Source: Cristatella mucedo
Taxonomy: Eukaryota; Bryozoa; Phylactolaemata; Cristatellidae
Direction of reading: 5' to 3'
DNA: 64,000 nucleotides
Assembly (NCBI GenBank): GCA_009760855.2
Contig: WPIO01000267.1
Coordinates: forward strand, 62,501-126,500
Under the pieces are notes generated by a model that was not told the origin of the DNA, did no database searches, and saw nothing but the letters and a program-made list of their open reading frames with translations. Shown in pieces: positions 17,128 through 29,057 of this stretch (the first letter of the stretch is position 1; every line of letters starts with the position of its first letter). The position numbers and the translations under genes were made by a program.

Positions 17128-20100
17128 CTATACGACTATTAAAAGTTTTACAGTGACCTGCAGACTCTTTTATCCTACAGTGACCGTAAGAGTAACTATG
17201 AATTCCACACTCTAACAATTATCGTTTTGAGTCAAATGCTGATAGTGCTTTTTTAAATTATGTTAGAGTGAAAATTTGATGATTTTTAGCTTGAAATCTT
17301 GATTGATTGCAATAAACATCTTCTCCAGTTTTAAGACAACCAACATAATCAGAATGTTTCGGACATTTTTTAACAGCATCTTTCTTAGCTCCCTTTGCTT
17401 TTTTAATTGCACATTTTGTTTCAATTCCTGTTTCTTTTTTTATTGCTATCTGCACTGAGTAAACTTTTAGTCTTAAGAAAACACCCTCATCAAGTACAAC
17501 TGATTTTTCTATCATAACACCTTTCTCATCTCTAATAAAATATTCCGTTTTTGGATCAATTGCATATTCATCACATATCTCATCTTTGAACTTTCCTAAA
17601 CATCCTTTTTTAGCACGATTAACTTTCTCAGTTTCTTCTAATTTCCATATATCATGACTTGGAGGATGATGAGCTACATCTAAATAATCCAAATAGTTTA
17701 CAAAATCTTTGTAAACATTGTCAGTATTTATTTGTAATACTAAAGAATCAGTATCAGTGTATGCAAGTGTTACTTTATCATTATAATAATCTTTTATTGT
17801 GTTATAATAGAAATCTTGCATTATTAGTTTTGAAATATCTAGAATTGTGAAACCCAAATACATAGGCTTATCGAGACAGATCTCTGCTTTTGTTGTTTCA
17901 ATTCCAACTAAATCTCGAATAAACAATCTTCTATCTTTAAACCTTGCACTCATTACTCTTTTGTCTGAAATTACAACATCCTTATCATATTTCAAATCAA
18001 ACAACTCTATGTTTACTCTTTCTCTAACATGGTCGATTGTCTTTCCAAAAAATGCATTCTTTTTAAGTTTATAATATTCTTTTCAAAATCATCCTTTGCC
18101 TTTTTTCTCATCTCAATATTATTTTTTATATATCCTTTCAACCGAGTACTTTGCGTAAAACTCATTACTTGATGTATCTTAGTTAATATATTTTCTCTTT
18201 CAATTGCAAGTTGTAGATTTCTATAATGAATGACATGTTTAACTTTTGGTTCTAGATCAACAATTAGTTTTTCCAGTTTACTTTCACAATCGTCTATTTT
18301 TTTCTTTGAATCTCGTTAATGTTTTCTTTTGATATTCTGAATATTCAACAGCTCCTACTTTTCTTCTAATTGGTAGAATCGGATAATCAGAGTAAATATC
18401 ATGTAATTCCTTTGGACAATGCATATCTATTTCAAAAGCATAACCAGTTTTAGCATCCTCTTTTAATGATAACATCTTTTTAGTTGTTAACTTTTCCATT
18501 TGTTTACTTTCTAAAAACTTGAAATCTGAAATTGGCATTGGTTGAGTCATAGCAGTAGCATAGTAGTATACAGAATTTGCATCGACATAAAGTAACCAAC
18601 TTTTTTCTTTATCAGTATCATAATTAGAAGACATTTCATTATTTGCTTTAACATATCTATATGAGGCTTGCGCTATACCCCTCGAATTGTGGATTCAAAG
18701 AAGTCAAATTGTTCAAAGTCTGTTCATAAGTCTAGTCTAACCTTTGAATATCTCAAACCTGCAGACCAAGTTAAACCTGGTGCTGTAAGGAAATTGGCAG
18801 GATCTAATCCATTGATTCTTTTTGATAATTCTCTAAAATGTTTAAATACATCAGCTAGTAGAAGGACATCCATTATTAGATAAATATCACTATACTTTCC
18901 TAACGTATCTTCAGCTGTTGGATCTATTTTCTTCATCAATTCCCAAACTTTCTTAAGACGATGTATTTCTTTTTCAGTAATATTTGTATCATTTAATGTG
19001 CTATAAAAACTTTTGCTTTCAGGTACTATCTTTTCATCTAGTCTTGAAAAAGAGTTAATATATTCATATGGCAATAAACCTTTCTCTTTTAATATATTGA
19101 ATTTATTGTTATCTAACATAGAAAAGTATTTTCTTGTTTGACTCAATGGTTTATCTGATCTAACCACATTATTTACTAGATCTGATAAACCTTTTTGAAG
19201 CATTTGCAACGAGTCTTTAAAACTAAGTGATCCAATTTCAATATTTATATATTTCTCCATGTTACTTGCAATGACCTCCTTTTTTAGTTTTAATCCTTGA
19301 AACTCTTGTACTAATAAATGAGAATCATAACCTTTTAAATTATGAGTAAAAATAGGAAGTTTAAACTGCTTGGGATTAATAATGACATTTAAATTACAAG
19401 CATTATGTGCAGCTCCTCCATAATTTCCTGTTAAATGACAAAGATCTTAAGCTTTATCTCCATTTAAATCCAAATTACAAATATGACAAACAGTTGCTTT
19501 ATCAAAATCATTTTTATCTTATTCACTAAAATTTCTATAATCAAATCTTTTAAGAATATGTTCCCTATTAGTTTAAATTTTTTCAACGTCTTCTAATAAA
19601 CTTTTTAATAGATCTCTAACATTATTTGGACCTTTAAAAAACTTGGGTTTCATTTGTTCACCTTTATAGTCAATGATAGTATAAGCAGATGAATAAGGAA
19701 TATGCTTTTGAAACGAGCCTTGTGGAATAGTAGGATCTTCTTTATCCGTTTTTCTAACGCTTGTAAGCAAACATTCAAAGTCTGCATAAGCAACATATGG
19801 GCACCATAAAGTTTTTGCATAATCTCTAAAATAACATTTATCTCCTTTTTCACTGTCTGCACTTGGCATTTTTATTCTGGATTTACCATCATTTCCAGGT
19901 TTGCATGCATAGCTATGTGATTCTAGTTTTTCTTTAGTTTAAAATCTTGATAAACATCTTTTACAAGTAAGTTGTGTACCATATCCTTTGCTACTTCTGC
20001 ACAAACCATTGAAATTTCTAATAATTACATAATGAATATTAGCTTTATCAGGAGTACTATATAACAGAAGATCTAAATGTTTTTCTTTTTCTTTATCAAC

Positions 20101-21101
20101 TACTATAAATGGGGTTAGAACTCTATTATCATATTCATAAACGTTAATACTTATGTTAAATAACTCTGCTAAATGAGGAATATCACTAAAGTTTAAGGCA
20201 ATTGAAGAATAACCATCTTTAATATAAAACAACTCTTCTATTTTCTCTATATTATGTGAATATTACTCATGTAATATTTCCTTTAGATCAGCAATAGACT
20301 CTGGATGAATAACTCTCCAATGAAGGAATCTTAAAACACACCATAATACGCAAAGATTATCTGATTCATTCTTTATATTGATTGTTGACCTCTTCTTTTC
20401 TAATCCTTCAGGCATTGGTAAATAGCTACCACCAAATTTATGACGAAAATAAGTAAACTTCGCATAAATAGCATTAATACCAATCATAACCCAATTAGAA
20501 CCTCTTTCAGTCCATTCTTCAACTTTTCTTTTTAAAAATGTAACTTGTGTTTTAACTATTTTATCAATGTCAGATATTCTATTTAACTTTGAATTACTTA
20601 AACCTTTAAATGGTTGGTAATTGAATGCACCGCTTTCAGATGCTAAAATTGGTGAAATAATTATTGTCATTTTTAAATCGCTCTTTCGTTTAAGTAAATA
20701 TTTAATAACTAGTTTCAAATCTGGCGCAACCTTATCGAATATTACATCAGAATCAACAATATTCTTATCTAGTCCAATATATTCATAATCTAAGTATCTT
20801 TCATCGGTAGAAGCTTTTCCTAAAAACCAACCTGTTTCCTGTATATTTATTAGCCTCTCGGATTCTTTATTGAATGACCACCGCTTATTGTTTTAACTGA
20901 CTTCTCAGCAATTGGATTATCTGGTTTTATAGTAGTTGTTGGTGTTCTTAGAGTTGCGATCAATGCATCAACACTGTCTTTTGAGAAAGGATATTTTGGA
21001 AGAAGACCTGTACGTTTTCTTACCTCTTCTCTAATACGTTTTGCATGATCGCTAAATTTTTCACCCTCCCGTCGCATAAAGTAGTCTATGATTTGATCCA
21101 T
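17108..21101 (-). pseudogene. protein-primed family B DNA polymerase (Polinton/adintovirus type), broken
   Basis: About 1,330 codons in several frames. From the N-terminus: a helical region; the NLCVLWCVLRFLH segment typical of these polymerases; a C2H2-like TCKRC stretch; exonuclease motif I (YADFEC, near 19785); a CHIC...CHLTG...AHNACNL Cys/His cluster; exonuclease II (GYDSHLL, near 19315); exonuclease III (YSDIYLIMD); LTAPGLTWSAGLR; motif A (VDANSVYYYA, near 18570); motif B region (FFGKT); and motif C (YTDTDSL, near 17750). The C-terminus adds a Cys-containing extension and overlaps the next gene. In-frame TAA codons and at least three frameshifts inactivate it. The family copies linear genomes from a terminal protein. 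The start at 21101 is chosen because copy 2 aligns there. Confidence 0.9.
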
Positions 21102-21150
21102 ATGTAAAGATAGAAAACTTTTATTTAATTGAAAAAACTCATACGCCTGA

Positions 21151-21328
21151 GTAGATGTAAAATGAATGATAGAGAAACTAGGGACTTGAAAGAAGACGGC
21201 AGACATTAAATTAATCGGACGAAGATAATAATCGAACGAAGTCATATTATTATATGAGGACGATTTATTTAATTGATGACGTCATCGATCGAGCCCTAGG
21301 GTCGCTATCATTCATTTTACATCTACTA
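21151..21328. repeat. 178-bp imperfect terminal palindrome, copy 1
   Basis: The left arm from 21151 (AGTAGATGTAAAATGAATGA) is matched exactly for 22-23 bases by the reverse complement of the right arm ending at 21328. Pairing continues inward with mismatches through GACGgCA...ATTAAAT.AATCG to a centre near 21240 flanked by ATAATAAT/ATTATTAT. Homology to copy 2 ends within about one base beyond 21328. It is therefore the element's right terminus, either a hairpin-type end or two fused inverted repeats. Confidence 0.85.
21278..21285. promoter_or_regulatory. CRE-type TGACGTCA site, copy 1
   Basis: A perfect CREB/ATF full site, inside the 12-bp palindrome GATGACGTCATC in the right arm of the terminal palindrome, about 180 bp upstream of the polymerase start. 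The same octamer is at 37106 in copy 2. Host-factor binding is inferred. Confidence 0.45.
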
Positions 21329-21329
21329 G

Positions 21330-22042
21330 CCTCCCAACTGGCTTTCGGTGCTCATTCTCACCGATGCGTTCCATTTGGTCCCGACGATGCATCTGATCGA
21401 CTTCAGGGTTCATTCACTCACTTTATACCCCACGTTGTTCTACATTTCAAGTAGGCCTACCCCATCTCTTCCCAGCCAGGCTCTCAGTCTCTCAATTTCT
21501 CTCTCTTCCATACAGCTCAACTGACTTAGCTGTACCTAGAACAGACCCTCCACGATTGGAAACCGTGCGACCAATTTGCGTGGTGCCTTAATCTGAAGCT
21601 CATTCAATGCTGACATAAGATCTTACTACAACACGAAACTTAAAGAAAAGCTGCGAACGACTTCCGCTGCCTATTTAAAGTTCCTCCAAAGCAAAATTCG
21701 TGTGGTCACGCCTGCCAAGGCTATCCAAGTCACTCCAAACGGAATGATGCTCTTCCCGCCGAAAACCGATAGTACGTTGACTCAGGTTAAACTCGTTGTG
21801 ACCGATATACAATTTTGTTTCCAAAGAGTACCAACCAGTCTTTCAATGCATAACAAATACTTCACACGGGCTCGAAATCAAGTATTGTAGTCTGTATAAA
21901 AACGCACGGAACTAAGACTTGAGACGAAGTAACGCAAATTTACTTGTGCACAGAATACGGACAGACTACTCATCTTAAATATACCTATTGCAAAACGTTA
22001 ACACCAACATAATCGATCTTTCTATAGGTTAAAGTAATACTA
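21330..22042. other. host flank, no gene seen
   Basis: Composition changes abruptly from AT-rich viral to mixed host sequence after the palindrome. This flank has no similarity to the flank of copy 2, and no gene is recognised. Confidence 0.5.
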
Positions 22043-22190
22043 TCTAATTAAACAGTCTCTTTTATATAGCAACAATTCAGCCTATGCGGCTATCTCCACC
22101 TTTTGAAGCTGCAATAAAGAATCACCCAGAGCTGGATTAAAAGCCACGACCTTAGGCTGAAGTCATGAAAATCTACTACCTTATATGATG
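22043..22190 (-). mobile_element. degenerate tRNA-derived SINE copy
   Basis: The reverse complement matches the SINEs at 42926 and 60574: AAGGT-GT head region, CACGACCT-like arm, then GGTGG(T)GATAGCC, GGCT, TTGCTATA and a GAGRCTGTTTAATTAG end. The B-box region is degraded. Confidence 0.6.
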
Positions 22191-23787
22191 CGTCGACATG
22201 TCTCTGTACGTATTCTCTTCTTCTCATGGATTTGGTTGTGGTCGATGCCAACGTAAGAGTCACATAAAGTCTAGTATTGCAGGAAGCGAGAAAGGAGGGG
22301 AGCAGAGAGAAACGATGGGTGCGGTGCTACACTTCCTCTGTTCGTTTGCTAGCTGCAAAAAAAGTCGCATGTGGTTAAAGCTTGCCAGGAGCTTCAACGA
22401 GGAGGGCAATTTCCGACCTCCAATGGAATTTTTCCAAAAAGAACTGATGGCCGAATAGTTTGGAAGCAAGAATTTGCTGAAAGCTGACAGCCTAGAATCA
22501 GGAAAAATAAGGACACAAGTAGGACAGGAGGAGGTCAAGCGCCACAGACCATGTAAATCTGGCTTAAGCGTTGTGCTCCGAATGCAACCAAGTCGAGCCC
22601 ACGACGAGGAGCCAACGAGGAGTCACAGAAAGTCCAAAGTCCCTTCCACCCGCAGAAAACGTTTAGCTGATAGATCTTGGCGAGCAGACTCTATGGGAGG
22701 CCTTACATAAGCCGAACACTAGGTCTCATTAAAATGACGTGGAAAACAAAAGAGAATAAGGGGGCGCTCCGAGTAACATGTCGCATTCCGAATTATTTAC
22801 TTGTCGCCAAGCTCACGACCTACATAACATGAAACATATGTCGACCGGGTCGTGGCATGAGCCTCCCCCAGCATATATAAAACGCCTGGTAGAGATGAAG
22901 TTCTCTCGAGAATATCCAAAACACAGCCACCAGTTAGTAACACCTCATTATAAATGTCAGTTGTAAATGATACGCGGGTACACATGAACCCAGTAAAGGA
23001 ATGTCAACGAGCTGACGTCTAGATCATCGTGACATGTCAGTTAATGCAAAGTTAAGCCAGATGACCAAACGCTTGGGAGCAGGAGTAGCACTGAAAGAGC
23101 TGGAAAGTTGGCTAGGTAATCTGGTGCAAGCATGCCAAATGATCTGCATGCTCCAAAGTTAATCTTGAAACTATTTCAATGTTGTATACGGATTCCGTTA
23201 TCCTGACGCTGAAGCGTTGAGGTGCGACAGTTACCCAGTCGATCAAAGACCTGCTGACCAACGGACCATGCACAGGTTGTTGAAGGTCTGGGGCACAAGA
23301 AAGAAGTCCTTAATACAATTAGTTAGGAGAATATAGACTCGGTCAGAAAAAGCCCTGGGATACTTTTACAGTCATATTAACCTCAAAGGAAGGCCTATTA
23401 TCGGATTACTAAATCATCTGAAAGAAGAATTACTTGATCGATGAAGATCACATGCTCGTCTTGCAGCAACTCGTTTATGATGTAAAGTTGTTGCCTTGCG
23501 AAACCAAGTGGTTCTTTTAATGCTAAATATGTCGCGAGGGTAACGGAAAGAAGCATTTACAGCAACGTCTGTCAGAATACCTCACGTGAACTGACTGGCC
23601 AAGCGTAACAATAGCCTAGTTTGACCCTGAATCGCAGATTAATATTCAATTAGGACAGGTCTTATTTATGGGTGGCAACCTGATGTTTACACCTGCAGTG
23701 AACTAAAGGGCAATCACTTACATGACTTAACTAGTGTGCTCATGTACAACCTACATATTGTGCAGCGAGCACTAACGTACACATGTT
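22191..23787. other. no gene recognised
   Basis: Host-like sequence with short open frames on both strands and no recognisable protein, RNA or repeat signature. Confidence 0.45.
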
Positions 23788-25370
23788 ACCACCCAGTCTC
23801 CCCTCTACCATTCCTATCAAAGACAATAGAACGGCTCGCGGCGGACCAGCAGAACTCATATAACGAAACTTCAAATCTTGCTAATAAGTTCCAGTCAGGA
23901 TTTAGAGCTAATCAATCCACAGAGACAGCATTGCTTTGGGTATACAACGACCTACTTAGGAATGCAGACATGAGTAGAGTGTCTTTGCTTGTTTTGCTCG
24001 ATCTTTCGGTAGCTTTTGATACTATAAATCACAAAGTTCGTCTAGTGCGTTTCCCATCTCGCCCGGGCATCACTGGCACTGCTCTGCAATGGTTCAGGTC
24101 CTATATCAGTGGAGGAATCCAGAGTATTGAGGTGAATGGACAATGATCATCCAAGGTACCTCTGAAATATGGGGTACCTCAGGGCTCCGTGCTAGGCCCG
24201 GTTATTTTCACGGTTTACACTCTCCATCTGGCCAACGTGATTGCCAACCACAATCTAGGCTTTCACTTCTATGTGGACGACACTCAGTTGTACCTTTGCT
24301 TTGATCCCTCCTAGCCTTCGAGCACCATAAATTCTCTCAACTCACTTGATGGAGGTATAGATGTCATTCCCACATTGATGGCAGCAAATTTCCTAAAATT
24401 AGACTATGGTAAAACTAACTTACTAGTTTTTGGAGAACCCAGTGTGATTCGGAAATTGGAAAGGTTGACACTCAGAATTGGCTCTGCCAGCATATCTCCT
24501 AGTGAATCAGCTTGAAATCTAGGTTTCATGCTCCAAAGTGACCTCTCGTTAGACGATCACATCAGCTCCACAGTCAAATCTGCCTTCTATCAGCTACATG
24601 GCATTGCTAAAAATCGGGCTTATTTAGATAAGAATACCACATCTAACTTGGTCCATGCATTCGTGACTTCCGGTCTCGACTTCTGCAACTCACTGCTTAC
24701 TGGCCTACCGGCATGTGCGATAAGGCAGTTGCAGCTGGTGCAGAATTCGGCAGCTAGGCATGTCTGTCGTGAGCGTCGCAGTTGCCACATCACACCACTT
24801 TTCGCCGACCTGCACTGGCTACCGGTCAAGCAACGGATTGAATTCAAGTTTTTGTCGCTCACTTTTAGGTCACTTCATCCTTTAGCTCCAGCCTATCTCT
24901 CAGATATACTCCCCGACCAAGCCAACCATCGTACCACCCGCTTTTCGGAATCCAACAGTCTACCAATACCTCGTACAAACCTCAAATCCTTTGGAGACCG
25001 TGCATTTAGTTAGTATGCTCCCAAAGCCTGAAACTTCCTCCCGACTTGATTAAGAACATCCCCTGACTTGACCACATTTAAAAAAACTTAAAAACACGCA
25101 TATTTATGACAGCATTGAGTGGGTCCGTGTGATTGATCCATCATGTGCTTATGCGTGCAGACACTGTGCATGCTGCCACTAACCACATTTGCATGCTGCC
25201 CCTGGGCATGTCACCCCCAACCATGTTGTCCATGTTTTTTGTTTATCAAGCATGATAAAAATCACCTTTCAATTGCTTCCCTTTGCAGTACATATGAAGC
25301 GCCTAGAAAGATAGTGAGTTCTCTGAGGTCGCATTATCGAGAGCATTATCATTATTACTACACAAGCCCG
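23788..25370 (+). mobile_element. L2/CR1-like LINE, 5'-truncated reverse transcriptase and 3' UTR
   Basis: A single frame from about 23788 to 25110 encodes the RT: FQSGFRANQSTETALLWVYNDLL, LLVLLDLSVAFDTINHK, YGVPQGSVLGP, FYVDDTQLY (the F/YxDD catalytic motif), then the thumb/C-terminal part LDFCNSLLTGLPACAIRQLQ and ITPLFADLHWLPVKQRI. At least four stops (TGA near 24145, TAG near 24313, TGA near 24513, TAG at 25012) inactivate it. The 3' UTR carries the AAGCGCCTAGAAAG...CTCTGAGGTCGC hairpin seen in the other copies. The endonuclease domain and 5' end are missing here. Confidence 0.9.
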
Positions 25371-27966
25371 AACAAAGCCTGTATATTACGGCTGACATGA
25401 CAGGTGACTTTCAACAGACCCGTTTACAGGGTTACAAAAGCTGGCGCTACGCTCATCTACTCACCTATTGATTAGAAGCTACTCTATGAGGCAAAGGTTT
25501 GGCCCCTTTTTGGCCTAATACAAGGACCGGGTAATAATTTTGGCGATATTCTCATTACAACGCTATCGTAAATTAAGCTGGCTGTTACCAATAGCTAGTC
25601 GTGCTATTTGGAAGTGATTTTTAGCCCAAATTCCGCAGCCGAGGTAAACGCTTCAATTCAGGAATCAGCCAGCAGGCCTAGGGCCGCTGGGGCAGAGATG
25701 CCGCAAGCTGTTTGTGCTTCCGCGACGAAGCCGGACGCTAGCCCGGAGTTCTCGCCCAAGGGTGCTAGTTCCGATAGGGAGCTAGTTCTTCTGTTGTCAA
25801 TTGAAACTATCCGCATTGTCGCAGTCACTGGCGCAATTCCGTAATGCGAATCACTTTGAGTGCAAAGTAACGTCATAGTAAGCACAGAAGCCAGCTATTG
25901 ACAGCGTCATGTAGCTGCATGTGTCATTCAAACCGCTTAAATTTGCCATAGCATCTACTTAACTGAATGCTTGCCTTGCCAAAACTCAATCCTGGATTGC
26001 AAAAGATTTCTTGAAAGTAAATGACAATAACACATAGCTGGTAGGCTTGTGGCTGGATGTGAAGGCTTGCTCTTCTAAGTAGTGATGCTATGCAACTATC
26101 CCCACGTGCTCGAAACTTTGGTGTCGTTTTCGACAGCTGCCTAACATTTTAAGAGCCAAAGGACTGCTTTTACAGCTAGCCATCACGTCCAACCCCAATA
26201 AGAAGCTGTTTTCCGCGTTAACTTGCAAAGGTGTAAATACTTCTTCGTTCAGTCTCAGTTTGATTATTATAATTTTTTTTTGGCTAGGCAACCAAATAAA
26301 GTAACTAGGCCACTAAAATGGCTACAAATATGGCTGCAAGACTACTTTTTATGTCTTGCAGGTTTGACCACGTGTGTCCTATGCTAAATGACATGTGATG
26401 GCCAACGATTTATTAGCGGATACAGAGCGAAGTTCTTAAGCTGCTCACAAGGCCAGCCACGGCTCGACTATTCCGTTCGTAGCTCAACTGCTGCACCCGT
26501 TTCAGCCTCCTCGTATCCTCTGGTCCTGTGTGCACGATAAAATAACTTTTCTACTCCTGTGCTTAAAGGCAGCAGGCGACTGAAGCTTTAGCTCGGTAGG
26601 TCGTACACTGTGGAATTTACATGCAAGCATCTTATGCAACGACAACTACTCTCCTGCTGCCGACTATGGCTATTTGTTTCTAGCGGTATTGGACTGATAC
26701 TTCCACGCCACACACTACTTCAACTACTTCCCTGCTTCTGCTATGCTTCTCAATTTATCTATTTTACATGAGATAAAATCTTTTGGTTACCAAATGCGTA
26801 GCGAAAGCCGCTAGAGCAGTGAGTGCAATTTACAAAACTCTCCTGCTTAACATCCACGTAGTCGCTGTGGTTCTGTGGAGTTAAAGACGGAGATATAGTA
26901 GGTTCCGTTACATTTAAATAGCTGTAGGTGAACCATCCCGGCTTTTGTACCACTAGCCGTGCGGAGTACCGAATTGCCTCCTATATTTGCTTCCCAGCAC
27001 CTCTCCATATGCTAACGAACAGTTTCAAAGCGTAGTGAATATTTACCACCGAATTAATTTGATCTGCTATGGCCAGTGAGCGTAGATTTCCATTCTGGAT
27101 GTTTCTTTCTCCGAGCAGTTTCAAAATATGTAGCTGTCGTTTTTATGAATTCACTCTAGAACTTTCCCCGGCAGCCAAACTTAATGCTTGAATTCGGACT
27201 GCTTGCCTAATGTGTAAATAAATCCCTATTAGTATATGAGATAATTGCTAGTGGCGATATCGATTGGGTCGCTTTTATCGAGACGTGGCTGAAGTAAAAA
27301 ACAGTCCTATGATAAGCGACGTGATCCAGACGGTTTCCTAGTTCTTTCAAAACCATAGATCAATAAAACCCGCATGGAAGTCACCATAGTTACGTGATCC
27401 TCTTGTAATCACCAAGCGTTTCAGTCCCACCAGAGCATTCTCAAGAATCTTGTTTTGAGTACTTCTAAAAACGAGCTGACAATGGCTGCAGTTATCCAAG
27501 GGTCGGCAAACGTTTCTGACTATTAGGCGATTTCAGAAGGTCAATAAGACACACTAGGCCAAAGAAAAATACGCCAACCCATCAAACGGTGTATTGGTGT
27601 GATCAGATGAACGCTAAACCGTCACAGCGGCTGCTCACGATGATACAATGGGTTTACATTTATCATCTTTCTCTCGTCGGTTATTCATGTTTCACAAAAG
27701 CGCCTGACATCAGTTCACTACATAATCGTTCTTATCCTATCTTATCTTCATACTAAATGACCAAAGTGTCAACCTAGCCAATCCCTTTTTTAACTACTTT
27801 GTCATAAAGATAGGTAACATCAGAGAGTCCATGCCTAAGATTGCCTCGTTCTCTGTCATTCGATTTTCCTGGATTAAATAAATGAAGGACTTGCATTTTT
27901 GGATTCAGTGCAATAAATGGATGTGGAAAAAATGATTGGTGCAATTTGATGCGGTCACGGAGGCTG
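25371..27966. other. no gene recognised
   Basis: About 2.6 kb of host-like sequence. I see no supported gene, RNA or tandem repeat until 27967. Confidence 0.45.
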
Positions 27967-28028
27967 CTTGTGACCTTATACTGAAGTTCATCACACACTT
28001 GTGACCTTATCCTGAAGTTCATCTCACA
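27967..28028. repeat. two-unit 31-bp tandem repeat
   Basis: Two adjacent 31-bp units beginning CTTGTGACCTTAT differ at two positions. A simple local duplication. Confidence 0.8.
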
Positions 28029-28364
28029 GTTACTGAAGAATTTAAGTCGTGTATACCTTATTTACACTCTTTCTATTACCTCCATGTCTTCATTTTACGA
28101 TGCTTATAGATGCGGCTGATATGTAACTTGCATGACAAAAATGTTTTTAATCTGAGGTAATGTGTCTGCACTTGTCGAATGGGCTTTTTATGGCTAATAA
28201 TGTGGTAAATAACAATTGACCATGAGGACTTGGGCAGCTTCGTTGCAGTCTCCCTCTCTTTCAATTAACTACATAGGAACCAGCTCTGAGTGAAGTCTCG
28301 TTGCTCGTAATCGTTATTATTTCGGCAGCGTTCCCTACTATTGATAACAAAAGCAGTCTTGAGT

Positions 28365-28610
28365 GCTTAGCATCTCGCCTGGGCACCAGTGGCATTGCAA
28401 AGCAATGCTTCTGGTCCTATGTTTGTGGGGGTGGATACTCTATAGTATTGATGTGAACAGATAAAGATCTTCCGAGGAACAATTTTAGTAGGGGTTACCT
28501 CAAGGCTCCCGTTCGGTTTACGATTTTCGCAGCTTCTAACGTTGTTTTTCCATATGTGATCGCCTAGCACAGTCTCTCACTTCACTAAAGATGAAGCTAC
28601 TTATACCTTT
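28365..28610 (+). mobile_element. degenerate LINE reverse-transcriptase fragment
   Basis: Nucleotide-level match to 24035-24260 of the better LINE copy: tctcgcctgggcacca-tggc, then caatg-ttc-ggtcctat, then ggggttacctcaaggctcc, the VPQGS region. It no longer codes. Confidence 0.7.
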
Positions 28611-28754
28611 GCTGGTTAGTATAGTTAAAAGAATGGATAGGTTGGAAGCATGGTTTTTAATAGAGTAACCTGCATCGGCTATTTCAGCTGCAGCAGCGAG
28701 CTACACTTTTTGGTCAAGCGGGAGTCTGGACCCGCTCGGAATACAAGAAAGATA

Positions 28755-28791
28755 GGATTTAGGCGGCGGCGATGCAGCCCGCCCTAAATCC
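28755..28791. repeat. small inverted repeat (hairpin)
   Basis: GGATTTAGGCGG and CCGCCCTAAATCC can pair around a 12-bp loop, immediately before the GTRAGCC repeat region. Confidence 0.6.
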
Positions 28792-28820
28792 GTAAGCCGT
28801 AAGCCCTAAAGCAGTAAGCC

Positions 28821-29051
28821 GTGAGCCGTGAGCCGTGAGCCGTGAGCCGTGAGCCGTGAGCCGTGAGCCGTGAGCCGTGAGCCGTGAGCCGTGAGCCGTG
28901 AGCCGTGAGCCGTGAGCCGTGAGCCGTGAGCCGTGAGCCGTGAGCCGTGAGCCGTGAGCCGTGAGCCGTGAGCCGTGAGCCGTGAGCCGTGAGCCGTGAG
29001 CCGTGAGCCGTGAGCCGTGAGCCGTGAGCCGTGAGCCGTGAGCCGTGAGCC
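28821..29051. repeat. perfect (GTGAGCC)33 minisatellite
   Basis: Exactly 231 bp with a 7-bp period and no visible interruption. Both sides show GTAAGCC-type variant units. Viral copy 2 begins within a few bases of its right end. Confidence 0.95.
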
Positions 29052-29057
29052 GTAAGC

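Larger units (their letters stand above)
2108..21329. mobile_element. endogenous Polinton/adintovirus-like element, copy 1
   Basis: This is an AT-rich block of about 19 kb with closely packed genes on both strands. It encodes the hallmark set of Polinton/adintovirus-like viruses: protein-primed DNA polymerase B, double-jelly-roll capsid protein, penton-like proteins, packaging ATPase and adenain-like protease. It adds a PLA2-motif protein, a YqaJ-type nuclease, HNH nucleases and fibre-like genes. The right end is a 178-bp imperfect palindrome. The left end abuts LINE sequence with no matching palindrome or terminal repeat, so it may be truncated. Most genes contain stops or frameshifts, and a LINE has inserted at 16546, so this is an old genomic copy rather than an active virus. 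No RVE integrase was seen. Confidence 0.92.

Noticed and set aside
2125-21101. Alternative genetic code to explain in-frame stops in viral genes
   Set aside because: TAA, TAG and TGA all occur in frame, frameshifts are common, and stops in one copy match Lys or other sense codons in the other copy at different places. Random decay explains this better.
24620-24862. Minus-strand open frame over the LINE
   Set aside because: Antisense shadow of the reverse-transcriptase coding sequence. The sense frame carries all RT motifs.
28821-29051. CRISPR-like or telomeric array
   Set aside because: A pure heptamer without spacers. GTGAGCC is not a known telomere repeat and the array is internal.
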